Source: Planctomycetaceae bacterium
Lineage (GTDB): Bacteria > Planctomycetota > Planctomycetia > Isosphaerales > Isosphaeraceae
Assembly (NCBI GenBank): GCA_019232645.1
Contig: JAFANO010000546.1
Span: 1 to 7,126 of the forward strand
Reading direction: 5' to 3'
DNA: 7,126 nucleotides
Positions 1 through 6,664 of the stretch are shown here, piece after piece. How positions within the stretch are numbered: position 1 is the first letter of the stretch; each line of letters begins with the position of its first letter. The notes beneath the pieces are model-generated. The model was given only the letters and a program-made list of their open reading frames with translations, had not been told where the DNA came from and searched no databases. The position numbers were made by a program, and so were the translations under genes.

Positions 1-140
1 GGATTGGCGGCGGGGTGCGCCGTCTCCGTTTGCGCGGGTGATGCTGACGCGGGCGGCTGGGCCCCGTAGGAGTTGGCCGCGGCCCACACGAGGAGCAGGG
101 CCGAAGCGCGCATCCATGCAATGAACGGCCGGTCGTTCAT
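1..140 (-). CDS. N-terminal part of an exported protein of unknown function (runs off the left edge)
   Basis: An ATG at 138-140 opens a reading frame that stays open to the window edge, giving 46 complete codons. The peptide begins MNDRPFIAWMRASALLLVWA and continues AANSYGAQPP. This is a classic Sec signal peptide: a short n-region with Arg4 and Arg11, a hydrophobic core at about residues 12-22, and a likely signal peptidase I site after Ala27 (Y-G-A before Q-P-P). The residues after it are Pro/Ala/Ser/Thr-rich, as in a flexible linker at the start of a mature periplasmic or outer-membrane protein. An in-frame stop at 183-185 limits upstream extension. A second in-frame ATG at 111-113 (Met10) would still leave a usable signal peptide. 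The Shine-Dalgarno match is weak (a GGGG run about 11 bases upstream). Because it follows a pump and adaptor on the same strand it might be the missing outer-membrane factor, but nothing visible proves this; the mature domain lies outside the window. Confidence 0.62.
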   Translation of the reverse strand, partial: MNDRPFIAWMRASALLLVWAAANSYGAQPPASASPAQTETAHPAAN

Positions 141-237
141 GTCCGACAAAGCCCCATCCCTGGGTCGAAGCCGACGATATTCTTAGACGCTTCGGTGATA
201 CAGGATTGTGAGATTCATCGGCTCGGCCGGGTCGTCT

Positions 238-294
238 GGATTACATTAATCCTGAAGGTAATCCTGAAGGTCCGGGGGGCATCATCTTCAGGAT
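238..294. repeat. Cluster of short direct and inverted repeats between the TPR gene and the exported-protein gene
   Basis: Reading the plus strand, GGATTA-cat-TAATCC (238-252) is a 6-base inverted repeat. TAATCC is also the start of a 12-base unit, TAATCCTGAAGG, that occurs twice head to tail (247-258 and 259-270). ATCCTGAAG within each copy (249-257 and 261-269) is matched by its exact reverse complement CTTCAGGAT at 286-294. Either copy can therefore pair with the downstream arm; using the nearer copy the stem is 9 bp with a 16-base loop. The cluster lies 15 to 71 bases after the TPR stop codon on the transcribed minus strand. It could be an intrinsic-type terminator, although no clean U-tract follows, or a binding site for a dimeric regulator of the leftward gene. 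The repeats are directly visible; the function is inferred. Confidence 0.55.
261..294 (-). terminator. Possible stem-loop terminator after the TPR gene
   Basis: In minus-strand RNA a perfect 9-bp stem (arms at 286-294 and 261-269) encloses a 16-base C-rich loop, starting 15 bases after the TPR stop codon. The sequence following the stem is AT-richer (through about 238) but lacks a continuous U run. It also contains a second copy of the 3' arm that could form an alternative pairing. Position favours a transcription end point for the pump operon. The stem is only moderately stable, so a regulatory or mRNA-stabilising role is equally possible. Confidence 0.25.
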
Positions 295-308
295 GGTCCC
301 GCGGTTTG

Positions 309-1622
309 CTATCCCGCCGCCGCGAGTTCCTTCCGCCACTTCATCGCCTCATCCTCCTTGCCCCAAGCTTCGTACAGTCTGACCAGACGTTCGAGGGCCT
401 TGGTGAGGCGGGGCTTGTCCTGGGACGGGATCGTGTCCTCGCGTTGTTTCATGCCCTGATAGCCTGACAGCAGCAACGGCTCGGCGTCGGCGAATTTACT
501 CTGATCCAGGAGCGCTTCACCGAGGCTCGACTTCGTGTCGAAGGTGGTCCAGTCATCGGGCTGGATCTTCTGGCGGATGGTCAGGCACCCCCGCAGCTTC
601 AGTTCGGCCTCGGCGGGTTTCTTCTCGCGGAGCAGCATCGCGCCGCGGGCGGCCAGGGCGGAGGCGTGGGCGGCAGAATCGGGGGTCTGTTCGAACAGGC
701 GGGCGGCCTCAGCATCCCGACCGGCGAGCCGGTACGCGACGGCCAACTGGTTGCGGCAGGCAGCGGCGTCGGGGTGATTGGCTCCGTGCGTGGCCTCCCG
801 CAACGCCAATGCACGCTCGTACTGCCGGACCGCCCGGGCCGCCTCTCCCACACTCAAGTAGGCCGAGCCCAGCATCTCGCGGACCACGGCTTCCGCCATC
901 GGCCGGTCCGCGAACACCTCGGCGACCTGCGACTCCGCCGAATCCAGGGCCTTGCGCAGCGTCACGTCCCGGCCCTGGCCCCCGGCCCAGAAGACCGCCG
1001 GGAGCGACCCGTCTCCCGGGCGGCCGGCCGACAGCAGGCTCTTCTTGAAAAAATCCAGGATGGCCTTCGTCTCCCCCTCCGAACGCCGAGCCGCCTCCTC
1101 CGCCGCCCGAGCGCGATGGAGCCCATCGACCGCGGCCTTCCACTCCGCCTCGGTCTGATGGAACTTGCCCTCGTATTTCGCCGCGACATCCTGAGCCTTC
1201 TGGCTCTTCTCGACGGCCTGCTGTTCCACCTTCCGGGCTCGTCTTTCCTCGCGGAACGCCCACACCGCCAGGCCGGTGCCCGCCGCGGCGGCGGCCAGTA
1301 GCAGGAGAAGCAGGAGCGCCGCCAGCACCGAGGCGCTACGATGCTCCCGCGCCACGTCTCGGAGCTGATGGATGAAGCCGGGGCGGTGCGCCTCCGGCGG
1401 CTGATCGGCCGCGGGAGAGGGCGTGCCGGCGTCGGCGGCGCGGGCCGGCTCCTCCTGGCGAGCGGGCCGGGATGGCGACGAGTCTCGTTCCTCCGCCGGC
1501 CGCCCCGGTTCGCGGTCATCGCCGTGGGGCCGGGCAGCGTCGGCGTCATGCACATCCGATGACGCGATCACGCTCGTGCCGGGGGCCGTGGTACCTCGGT
1601 CCTGTTCACCCTCAGTCATCAT
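309..1622 (-). CDS. Membrane-anchored TPR protein resembling the C-terminal half of planctomycete Ser/Thr kinases, without the kinase
   Basis: The 437-residue product has four parts. Residues 1-80 form a charged, Pro/Ala/Asp/Arg-rich tail that looks disordered. Residues 98-123 form one very hydrophobic transmembrane segment (a run of Leu and Ala). Residues 124-182 are a Lys/Glu/Ala-rich probable coiled coil. Next comes a linker with the motif KAILDFFKKSLLSAGRP (about 186-202), then TPR-like helical pairs at about 246-281, 286-312, 328-350 and 366-395, and a last helix near 407-434. From family knowledge, the order membrane helix, coiled coil, FF-linker, 'DVTLRKALDSAE'-type segment and TPRs is that of planctomycete PknB-like kinases after the catalytic domain. 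No kinase motifs (glycine loop, HRD, DFG) are present here. The start is ATG-ATG at 1617-1622, after a purine-rich GGGGAAGGG; either ATG may be used. It begins 40 bases after the adaptor stop, so co-transcription is likely. A scaffold role for the efflux complex is inference from position only. Confidence 0.85.
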   Translation of the reverse strand: MMTEGEQDRGTTAPGTSVIASSDVHDADAARPHGDDREPGRPAEERDSSPSRPARQEEPARAADAGTPSPAADQPPEAHRPGFIHQLRDVAREHRSASVLAALLLLLLLAAAAAGTGLAVWAFREERRARKVEQQAVEKSQKAQDVAAKYEGKFHQTEAEWKAAVDGLHRARAAEEAARRSEGETKAILDFFKKSLLSAGRPGDGSLPAVFWAGGQGRDVTLRKALDSAESQVAEVFADRPMAEAVVREMLGSAYLSVGEAARAVRQYERALALREATHGANHPDAAACRNQLAVAYRLAGRDAEAARLFEQTPDSAAHASALAARGAMLLREKKPAEAELKLRGCLTIRQKIQPDDWTTFDTKSSLGEALLDQSKFADAEPLLLSGYQGMKQREDTIPSQDKPRLTKALERLVRLYEAWGKEDEAMKWRKELAAAG

Positions 1623-1666
1623 CCCTTCCCCAAAACCGATTCGTCCCGGAGCATCGTCCCGGTCAT
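1619..1666 (-). other. Junction mini-ORF linking adaptor stop and TPR start (possible translational coupling)
   Basis: On the minus strand an ATG at 1664-1666 overlaps the adaptor's TGA stop (1663-1665) as ATGA. It opens a 15-codon frame (MTGTMLRDESVLGKG). Its TGA at 1619-1621 overlaps the tandem ATGs of the TPR gene. GAGGAG lies directly against the first ATG, closer than an ideal ribosome-binding spacing. The arrangement could let ribosomes terminate and restart across the gap, coupling TPR translation to the adaptor. Such overlaps also arise by chance, and I do not claim a functional peptide. Confidence 0.2.
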
Positions 1667-3147
1667 CTCCTCAATTCCGCCCCCGTCATGTCCGATGCCG
1701 TCTCCGCCGCTCCTCCCTCGACCGGCGCCGGCGAGTCGACCAGCCGCACGGGGGAGCCTTCGGTAAGAGTCGACACCTTGCTCCCCATGAGCACCTGTTC
1801 CGAGGAGTCGATCGGCACCCATCCCTCCTCCTCGGGGGATGTCGCCTTGACGTGGCGGTTGGTGACTTCGACCCACTGGCCGTCCGTGAGCCCCGTCTGA
1901 ATCTCGGTGCGCACCGCGTGGCCGTCCTCGTACTGCCAGATGAAGGACTTCCCTCCGGTATAGGTAAGGGCGGACTTGGGCAGCGCCCAGACATTGGGGC
2001 GCTCGACGACGACCTTGCCGTAGGCGTACATCCCCGGCAAAATCTTGCTGCCGAAGTTGGGCAGGTCGATCTCGGCGCGCATCGTCCGGCTCTGGGTGTT
2101 CAGCGCCCAGGAGAGGCGGGTCACCGTCGCCGAGATCCACTCGTCGCGGTAGGCCCAGATCTTGACCCGCGCCGGCGATCCGATATGGACGTTGTCGGCA
2201 TCCCGCTCGGGGATGTCGACGAAGATGCGGACAATATCGGTGCGATCGATCACGTAGACCGGGGCGGCCTGGCCGCTGGGCGAGAGGTACGGGGCGCGGA
2301 CCATGGCCGAGGGGTCGCCGCTGGCGGGCAGGACGAAGTCCCAGGTGTTGGCGTTGCGGGCCACGACGATCCCGTCGTAGGGCGCGAAGAGCTTGAGGTA
2401 GCCCACCCACGCCTCGAGCCGCCTCGCCTCGCTGTCGGCGACGGCCAGCTCGGAGCGGGCAACGTCGACGTCGATCTTGGCCCGCTCCAGCTTGGCCTTG
2501 GCGGCGAGCAGCTCCGCCTCCGCCCTCACGATCGCCGCCTTCGCGGCGTCCCGCGCGGCGATGTCGGCCTTCCACTCATTCTGCGACTCCAGGAGGATCT
2601 GCGGGGCGATGACCTGCCGCTCGACTTCCCGCTCGATTCGCTTGACCTGGACGTCCCAACGTACGACCTCGGCCTCGTACTTGCCCAAGATCGCCCGGGC
2701 CTCCTCGAGCCGGGCCCGGGCCGCCTCGACCTCGGCGGCGGCGACCTCCACCTGCTCCTGGGCAAATCGGACCCGATCCGAATCGAACTGGACGGTCGCC
2801 TTCTTCGTCCCCAGGAGCTCGCGCAACTCGGGCACGAAGAGGTCGGCGAGCACGTCGCCCTTCTGCACCTTGTCGCCGATGTCGACGTTCCACTTCTCGA
2901 TGAAGGCATTCACCTTGGGATAGATCGACGTGCGCTCGTAGCTCTGGACGAAGCTCGGCTGGCCGACCACGCGGCCGATCTTCCTGAGCTGGGGATGGAC
3001 CACGTGGAGGGCCGGGGGCTCCGAGACGCTCGGTGCCGTCTGCTCGGGCTTCGCGCAGCCCGACACCGCGAGGGCTGCCAGAAGCCAGAGCCCCGGCCGG
3101 CAGCGAGCGGAGTCGATATCGATGTCGGTACGAGATGCTGCGGACAC
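1663..3147 (-). CDS. RND efflux periplasmic adaptor lipoprotein (HlyD/membrane fusion protein family)
   Basis: This protein should bridge the inner-membrane pump encoded just upstream to an outer-membrane channel. From the GTG at 3145-3147 it is 494 residues. It has a lipoprotein signal peptide (Arg-rich start, core GLWLLAALA, lipobox VSGC with Cys31 as the lipidated residue). The first half of a lipoyl-like barrel-sandwich is at about 70-110 (IYPKVNAFIEKWNVDIGDKV, then QKGDVLADLFVPEL). A long Glu/Ala/Arg/Lys heptad-type hairpin spans about 115-250. The second lipoyl half includes APYDGIVVARNAN (255-267). The beta-barrel contains DRTDIVRIFVDIPE and TRLSWALNTQSRTMRAEIDL, followed by ILPGMYAYGKV and a membrane-proximal region to about 450. 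The last 40 residues look flexible. GTG is preferred because GGGAG lies 7 bases upstream and because the 16 extra codons from a TTG at 3193-3195 include AGA-TTA and would lengthen the signal peptide to 46 residues. The TTG also has a good GGAGG at 7 bases, so both starts stay possible. The substrate cannot be read from the sequence. Confidence 0.93.
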   Translation of the reverse strand: MSAASRTDIDIDSARCRPGLWLLAALAVSGCAKPEQTAPSVSEPPALHVVHPQLRKIGRVVGQPSFVQSYERTSIYPKVNAFIEKWNVDIGDKVQKGDVLADLFVPELRELLGTKKATVQFDSDRVRFAQEQVEVAAAEVEAARARLEEARAILGKYEAEVVRWDVQVKRIEREVERQVIAPQILLESQNEWKADIAARDAAKAAIVRAEAELLAAKAKLERAKIDVDVARSELAVADSEARRLEAWVGYLKLFAPYDGIVVARNANTWDFVLPASGDPSAMVRAPYLSPSGQAAPVYVIDRTDIVRIFVDIPERDADNVHIGSPARVKIWAYRDEWISATVTRLSWALNTQSRTMRAEIDLPNFGSKILPGMYAYGKVVVERPNVWALPKSALTYTGGKSFIWQYEDGHAVRTEIQTGLTDGQWVEVTNRHVKATSPEEEGWVPIDSSEQVLMGSKVSTLTEGSPVRLVDSPAPVEGGAAETASDMTGAELRR

Positions 3148-3154
3148 CGCTAAT

Positions 3155-3159
3155 CTCCC
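3155..3159 (-). promoter_or_regulatory. Ribosome-binding site favouring the GTG start of the adaptor
   Basis: The minus strand reads GGGAG, then 7 bases, then GTG (3145-3147). This near-ideal spacing is one reason to begin the adaptor at 3147 instead of at the upstream TTG. The competing site, GGAGG at 3203-3207, lies 7 bases before that TTG. Confidence 0.5.
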
Positions 3160-3176
3160 GTTGCAAGTGGGGCGGA

Positions 3177-3212
3177 CCGGCCCGGGCCGGCCCAACGCGG
3201 GACCTCCGGAGG
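3177..3212. repeat. Two GC-rich palindromes between pump and adaptor genes
   Basis: CCGGCCCGGGCCGG (3177-3190) is a perfect 14-base palindrome and CCTCCGGAGG (3203-3212) a perfect 10-base one. Both lie in the 69 bases between the pump stop (3217-3219) and the GTG start of the adaptor. As RNA the first can fold into a 5-bp all-GC stem with a 4-base loop. It sits between the two candidate adaptor starts (TTG 3193-3195 and GTG 3145-3147). The second contains the GGAGG that would serve the TTG. Effects on translation or mRNA processing are possible but inferred; in DNA this GC-rich, short palindromes also occur by chance. Confidence 0.4.
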
Positions 3213-3216
3213 CCGG

Positions 3217-6200
3217 CTAGGTCGTCCCGGCGGGGGCCTCCTCCTCCGCCGTATTCTCGCCACGGTCGTCCTCGTCTTCACCGCCGATGTGCTCAAGATC
3301 GAACTCCGGATCATGATACCGGCTCTCGGGGTTGCCCGGGTAGAGCGAGGGGGAACTGGGCTCCTTCCGGCCCATCACCACCGCGAAGATCGAGGGGAGC
3401 ACGAGCAGGGTGGCGAACGTGGACAACACCAGCCCCCCGATGACCGCCCGGCCGAGTGGGGCCTCCATTTGGCTGCCGCGCTCCAGCGCCAGGGCCATCG
3501 GCACCATGCCGACGGACATGGCGCAGGCCGTCATCAGGATCGGCCGCAGGCGCTCGCTGGCCCCCAGGAGGGCTGCCTCGGCCGAGGGCTTGCCCTTCTT
3601 CCAATGGTCGTCCATGAACGTCACCATCATCACCGAGTTCGACACCGAGACGCCCACGCACATGATCGAGCCCATGAACGACTCGATGTTGAGCGTGGTG
3701 CCGCTGAAATAGAGGATGATCGCGATCCCGGCGAGGACGCCCGGCACGGCCCCGATCGAGATCAGCGCCAGCCGCGGCGACTGGAAATAGGCCGTCAGGA
3801 GGACGAGGATGACGAACACGGAGACCGACAGCCCGATCGCCATCGCCCGGAACATCTGGGTCATCGGCGGGAGCTGGCCCATCTCCTCCACACGTACGCC
3901 GCGAGGCGGCTTGCCGGCAGCCTCGGTCGCCTGGCGGACCTGGCGTGCGGCCCGGCCCATGTCCTCGCCCTCGACGTTGGCAACCACGGTCAGGTACCGC
4001 TGCGACATATCGCGGTCATACTCGCCCGGCCGCTCGCTCTCGTGGACCCGCCCGTCCTCCAGCACGTCGCGGACCATCAGGGGGACATCGGGGTTGACCG
4101 GCTTCAGCGGCAGCTCCTCGACATCCGACGGCTTCTCCATCCGCAGAGGCGGCACCTGGATCTGCACCAGGTAGTCGAAGCCGGTCTTCACGTTGATCCA
4201 GTAGTTGAGGTCGGTGAAGCGGGTCGAGGAGGTCGCCATGACGAGCGAGCGCTTGAGCCGCATGGGGGTGATGCCGATCAACCCCGCCAGCTCGCGATCG
4301 ATGTTGACCTCGATCGTCGGGTAATCGAGCGTCTGCTCGTAGACGACGTCGCGGAGGTAGGGGATGCGCTTCATCTCGGCGGCGACTTTCTCCGCATGCC
4401 GGCGGACCTCATCATAATCGGTGCCGATGAGGCGGACCGCGATCGGCTTCGAGGCGCCGAAGCTCATGACCTGGGCCACGATATCGCCCGGCTCGAAGCC
4501 GAAGGTACACTTTTCCGCCTGTTGCCGGGCCTCCGCACTGGCCAGTCCCCCCGTCTCCAGCCGTTTCGCCATCCACGGGATCACCCGTTTGGGGAGAACT
4601 TTGCGGAGCCGCTCCCGGAACTCCTCGAGCTTGATGCCGCTGTCCTCCTTCAATTTGATACGCAGCCAGCCATCGTCCGGCCCGCGCATGAACAGGACCA
4701 TGTTGTCGATGCCGAAGTTTGGGGCGACTTGGCCGACGAATCCCATCGTAATGGCGACGTTCTTGGTCCCGGCCTCGTGCTCGATCTCCTGGAGGCACTT
4801 CACGCCCATCTCCCGCGTCAGCTCGTAGCTCGACCCGGGCGGCGGCCGGAACCGCAGCACGAATTCCCCCGCATCGATCTGCGGGAACAATTCGGTGCCG
4901 ACCTGCAACCCCAGCAGCCCCAGCACCAGGGCACAGGCGGCGAGATAGACCAGGACCACTAGCCAGCGGTGTCCGATGAACGCCCCCACGAGCTTGCGAT
5001 AGCCCTTGAGGATCCGGTCGAACAGGCCGGGCTTCTTCCCGCCCTCTCCGTGCCCCCCGTGGTGCTTGAGCAGGTAGACGCACATGATCGGCACATACGT
5101 ACTGGAGAGCAGGTACGACGAGACCTGGGCAAAGCCCACGCCCAGGGTCAGGGGCATGAACAGCGAGCGGAGCGGGTCCTCCATGATGAACGCCGGGATG
5201 AACACCGACGCGATGCAGAGCAAGGCCAGGAGCCGCGGCACCGCCGTGATGAGGCTGCCATGGAGCACCGCCGTGGCGATGTTCTCCGTGCGCTGCATCT
5301 GCACGTGCACGTTCTCGATGGTCACCGTCGACTCGTCGACGAGGATGCCGATGGCCAGCGCCATGCCGCCCAGCGACATGATGTTGATGGTATTGCCCGT
5401 GACCCAGAGCCCGACCAGCGACCCCATCAGGGCCAGGGGGATATTGGTGACGACGACGAGCACGCTCCTCCAGTCGCGGAGGAACAGGAGGATCATCAGC
5501 CCGGTCAGGCCCGCGCCGATCGCCCCCTCGGTGGCGACGCTCTCGACCGCGTGCACCACTGTGGGCGACTCGTCGAACTCGAAGGTGATCTTCACGTCCT
5601 CGGGGACGGCGGCGCGGAACATCTCCATCGACTTGTGGACGTCGGCCACCACCTCCAGCGTCGAGCCCGTGTCCTTCTTGATGATCGGCAGATGGATCGC
5701 CTTCTCGCCGTTGACCAGGGCGTAGCCGTAGTCGATGTCGGTCGCGTCCTGGATGGTCGCCACGTCGCGGAGGTAGACGTTCTGGCCCAGCTTGAGCGGG
5801 ATGTCGCCCAGGCGCCGGATGTCCACCACCGTGGCATTGTTCTGGACGACCGGCATCGAATCGTGGACGTAGATGTTCCCCGAGGGGAGCACGACGTTCC
5901 CCGTCTTCAGGGCCTCGACGAGGTCCTCGGGGTTCAGGTTGTACACGAGGAGCTTCTGGGGGTCGACATTGATGATGATCGACCGCATGTTCGGGCCGAA
6001 GGGGGAGATGGCGACCGTGCCGGGGACGTACTTCTGCACCAGCGGCCGGATGATATTCTGCGCCAGGTCGCCCATCGCCCCGATCGAGGTCTTGTTGCCC
6101 TCGCTGACGAAGACGAGGTAGCCGATCGGGACGCGGCCAGCGTCCATGCGCATGATCATCGGCGGCAGGGATCCCGGGGGCATCCACGACATGGCCCGGT

Positions 6201-6570
6201 CGGACATCGCCACGACCTGGGCCATGGCCTGGCCCATGTCGGTGCCGGGGAAGAACGACAGCTCGCACAGGCCGACCTGCTGGATGTTCCGGGACTTGAT
6301 GTCCTGTACGCCGTCGACGTACTGGAAATACAGCTCGAGCTCGTTGACGATGAAACCCTCGATCTGGTCGGGACCCATGCCGATGTAGTCGAAGAAGATG
6401 TAGATCTTCGGGGTATTGAGCGAGGGGAAGATGTCCACGCGCATCCGGCTGTAGGCCAGGACGCCCAAGCTGATCAGCCCGACGATCAGCATCATGGTCG
6501 TGATGGGATGATCCGTCGCCAGCACGCTCGGATTCGCAGATCTAACCTTCCTCCCGGATTCGGCAGCCAC
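3217..6570 (-). CDS. RND-family efflux transporter permease (AcrB/CusA-like inner-membrane pump)
   Basis: The 1117-residue product has the full RND layout. TM1 is at about 22-42, followed by a first periplasmic porter domain (about 44-345, starting with the RVDIFPSLNTP motif). TM2-6 span about 346-500 and a cytoplasmic loop about 501-533. TM7 is at about 535-556, then a second porter domain (about 558-905), TM8-12 (about 907-1067) and a cytoplasmic tail. TM4 carries GMALAIGILVDESTVTIENV, with Asp412-Glu413 where AcrB has Asp407-Asp408. TM10 carries GVSVSNSVMMVTF, with Ser977 where AcrB has Lys940. Arg1009 and Thr1014 in RLRPILMT match AcrB Arg971 and Thr978. The tail (about 1085-1117) is strikingly acidic. 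The start is GTG at 6568-6570 because GAGGAG lies 8 bases upstream. As first gene of the unit, with its adaptor next, it should drive proton-coupled export from periplasm or membrane. Similarity to the HAE1 drug and HME metal branches does not let me name a substrate, so no gene symbol is given. Confidence 0.95.
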   Translation of the reverse strand: MAAESGRKVRSANPSVLATDHPITTMMLIVGLISLGVLAYSRMRVDIFPSLNTPKIYIFFDYIGMGPDQIEGFIVNELELYFQYVDGVQDIKSRNIQQVGLCELSFFPGTDMGQAMAQVVAMSDRAMSWMPPGSLPPMIMRMDAGRVPIGYLVFVSEGNKTSIGAMGDLAQNIIRPLVQKYVPGTVAISPFGPNMRSIIINVDPQKLLVYNLNPEDLVEALKTGNVVLPSGNIYVHDSMPVVQNNATVVDIRRLGDIPLKLGQNVYLRDVATIQDATDIDYGYALVNGEKAIHLPIIKKDTGSTLEVVADVHKSMEMFRAAVPEDVKITFEFDESPTVVHAVESVATEGAIGAGLTGLMILLFLRDWRSVLVVVTNIPLALMGSLVGLWVTGNTINIMSLGGMALAIGILVDESTVTIENVHVQMQRTENIATAVLHGSLITAVPRLLALLCIASVFIPAFIMEDPLRSLFMPLTLGVGFAQVSSYLLSSTYVPIMCVYLLKHHGGHGEGGKKPGLFDRILKGYRKLVGAFIGHRWLVVLVYLAACALVLGLLGLQVGTELFPQIDAGEFVLRFRPPPGSSYELTREMGVKCLQEIEHEAGTKNVAITMGFVGQVAPNFGIDNMVLFMRGPDDGWLRIKLKEDSGIKLEEFRERLRKVLPKRVIPWMAKRLETGGLASAEARQQAEKCTFGFEPGDIVAQVMSFGASKPIAVRLIGTDYDEVRRHAEKVAAEMKRIPYLRDVVYEQTLDYPTIEVNIDRELAGLIGITPMRLKRSLVMATSSTRFTDLNYWINVKTGFDYLVQIQVPPLRMEKPSDVEELPLKPVNPDVPLMVRDVLEDGRVHESERPGEYDRDMSQRYLTVVANVEGEDMGRAARQVRQATEAAGKPPRGVRVEEMGQLPPMTQMFRAMAIGLSVSVFVILVLLTAYFQSPRLALISIGAVPGVLAGIAIILYFSGTTLNIESFMGSIMCVGVSVSNSVMMVTFMDDHWKKGKPSAEAALLGASERLRPILMTACAMSVGMVPMALALERGSQMEAPLGRAVIGGLVLSTFATLLVLPSIFAVVMGRKEPSSPSLYPGNPESRYHDPEFDLEHIGGEDEDDRGENTAEEEAPAGTT

Positions 6571-6578
6571 GAGTGAAG

Positions 6579-6584
6579 CTCCTC
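6579..6584 (-). promoter_or_regulatory. Shine-Dalgarno sequence of the RND pump gene
   Basis: GAGGAG on the minus strand, followed by 8 bases and then GTG at 6568-6570. The strength and spacing of this site decide the choice of the GTG start over internal codons, the next ATG being 25 codons in, within TM1. Confidence 0.65.
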
Positions 6585-6635
6585 GATACGACTCGCCCCG
6601 CCCATCGGCGAGGCTCCAAACGCACTCGCAATAAG

Positions 6636-6664
6636 CCTATACTGCTCACTGATAGAGATGTGAT
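6636..6664 (-). promoter_or_regulatory. Candidate sigma70-like promoter of the efflux operon
   Basis: On the minus strand ATCACA (6659-6664, 4 of 6 to TTGACA) and TATAGG (6636-6641, 4 of 6 to TATAAT) are separated by exactly 17 bases. They lie in one of the few AT-richer patches of the window, about 65 bases before the pump start codon. Between the hexamers TCA-C-TGATAGAGA (plus strand 6646-6658) resembles one half plus the core of the tet operator. Planctomycete promoters are poorly defined and both hexamers are only partial matches, so this is tentative. Confidence 0.3.

Noticed and set aside
309..1622. Full serine/threonine kinase
   Set aside because: The region ahead of the membrane helix is only about 97 residues, low in complexity, and has no glycine loop, catalytic HRD or DFG motif. 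The upstream sequence is occupied by the adaptor gene, leaving no room for a kinase domain.
1619..2575. Minus-strand 318-codon frame overlapping the adaptor
   Set aside because: It is an out-of-phase shadow with Arg/Gly-rich content. Only its last 15 codons are discussed, as a possible coupling junction.
1423..3153. Long plus-strand frame (576 codons) opposite the adaptor
   Set aside because: It is antisense to a well-supported adaptor gene. Its product is Arg/Gly/Leu/Asp-rich with no domain sense, as expected for a mirror frame in GC-rich DNA.
4412..6268. Minus-strand frame of 618 codons overlapping the pump in another phase
   Set aside because: Its composition is Arg/Pro/Gly/His-rich without recognisable domains. 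It is an out-of-phase shadow of the pump gene.
3289..6576. Two long plus-strand frames (3289-4962 and 4969-6576) opposite the pump
   Set aside because: The products are loaded with His, Asp, Arg and Gln in a repetitive way and lack membrane or domain features. The pump frame on the other strand explains the region fully.
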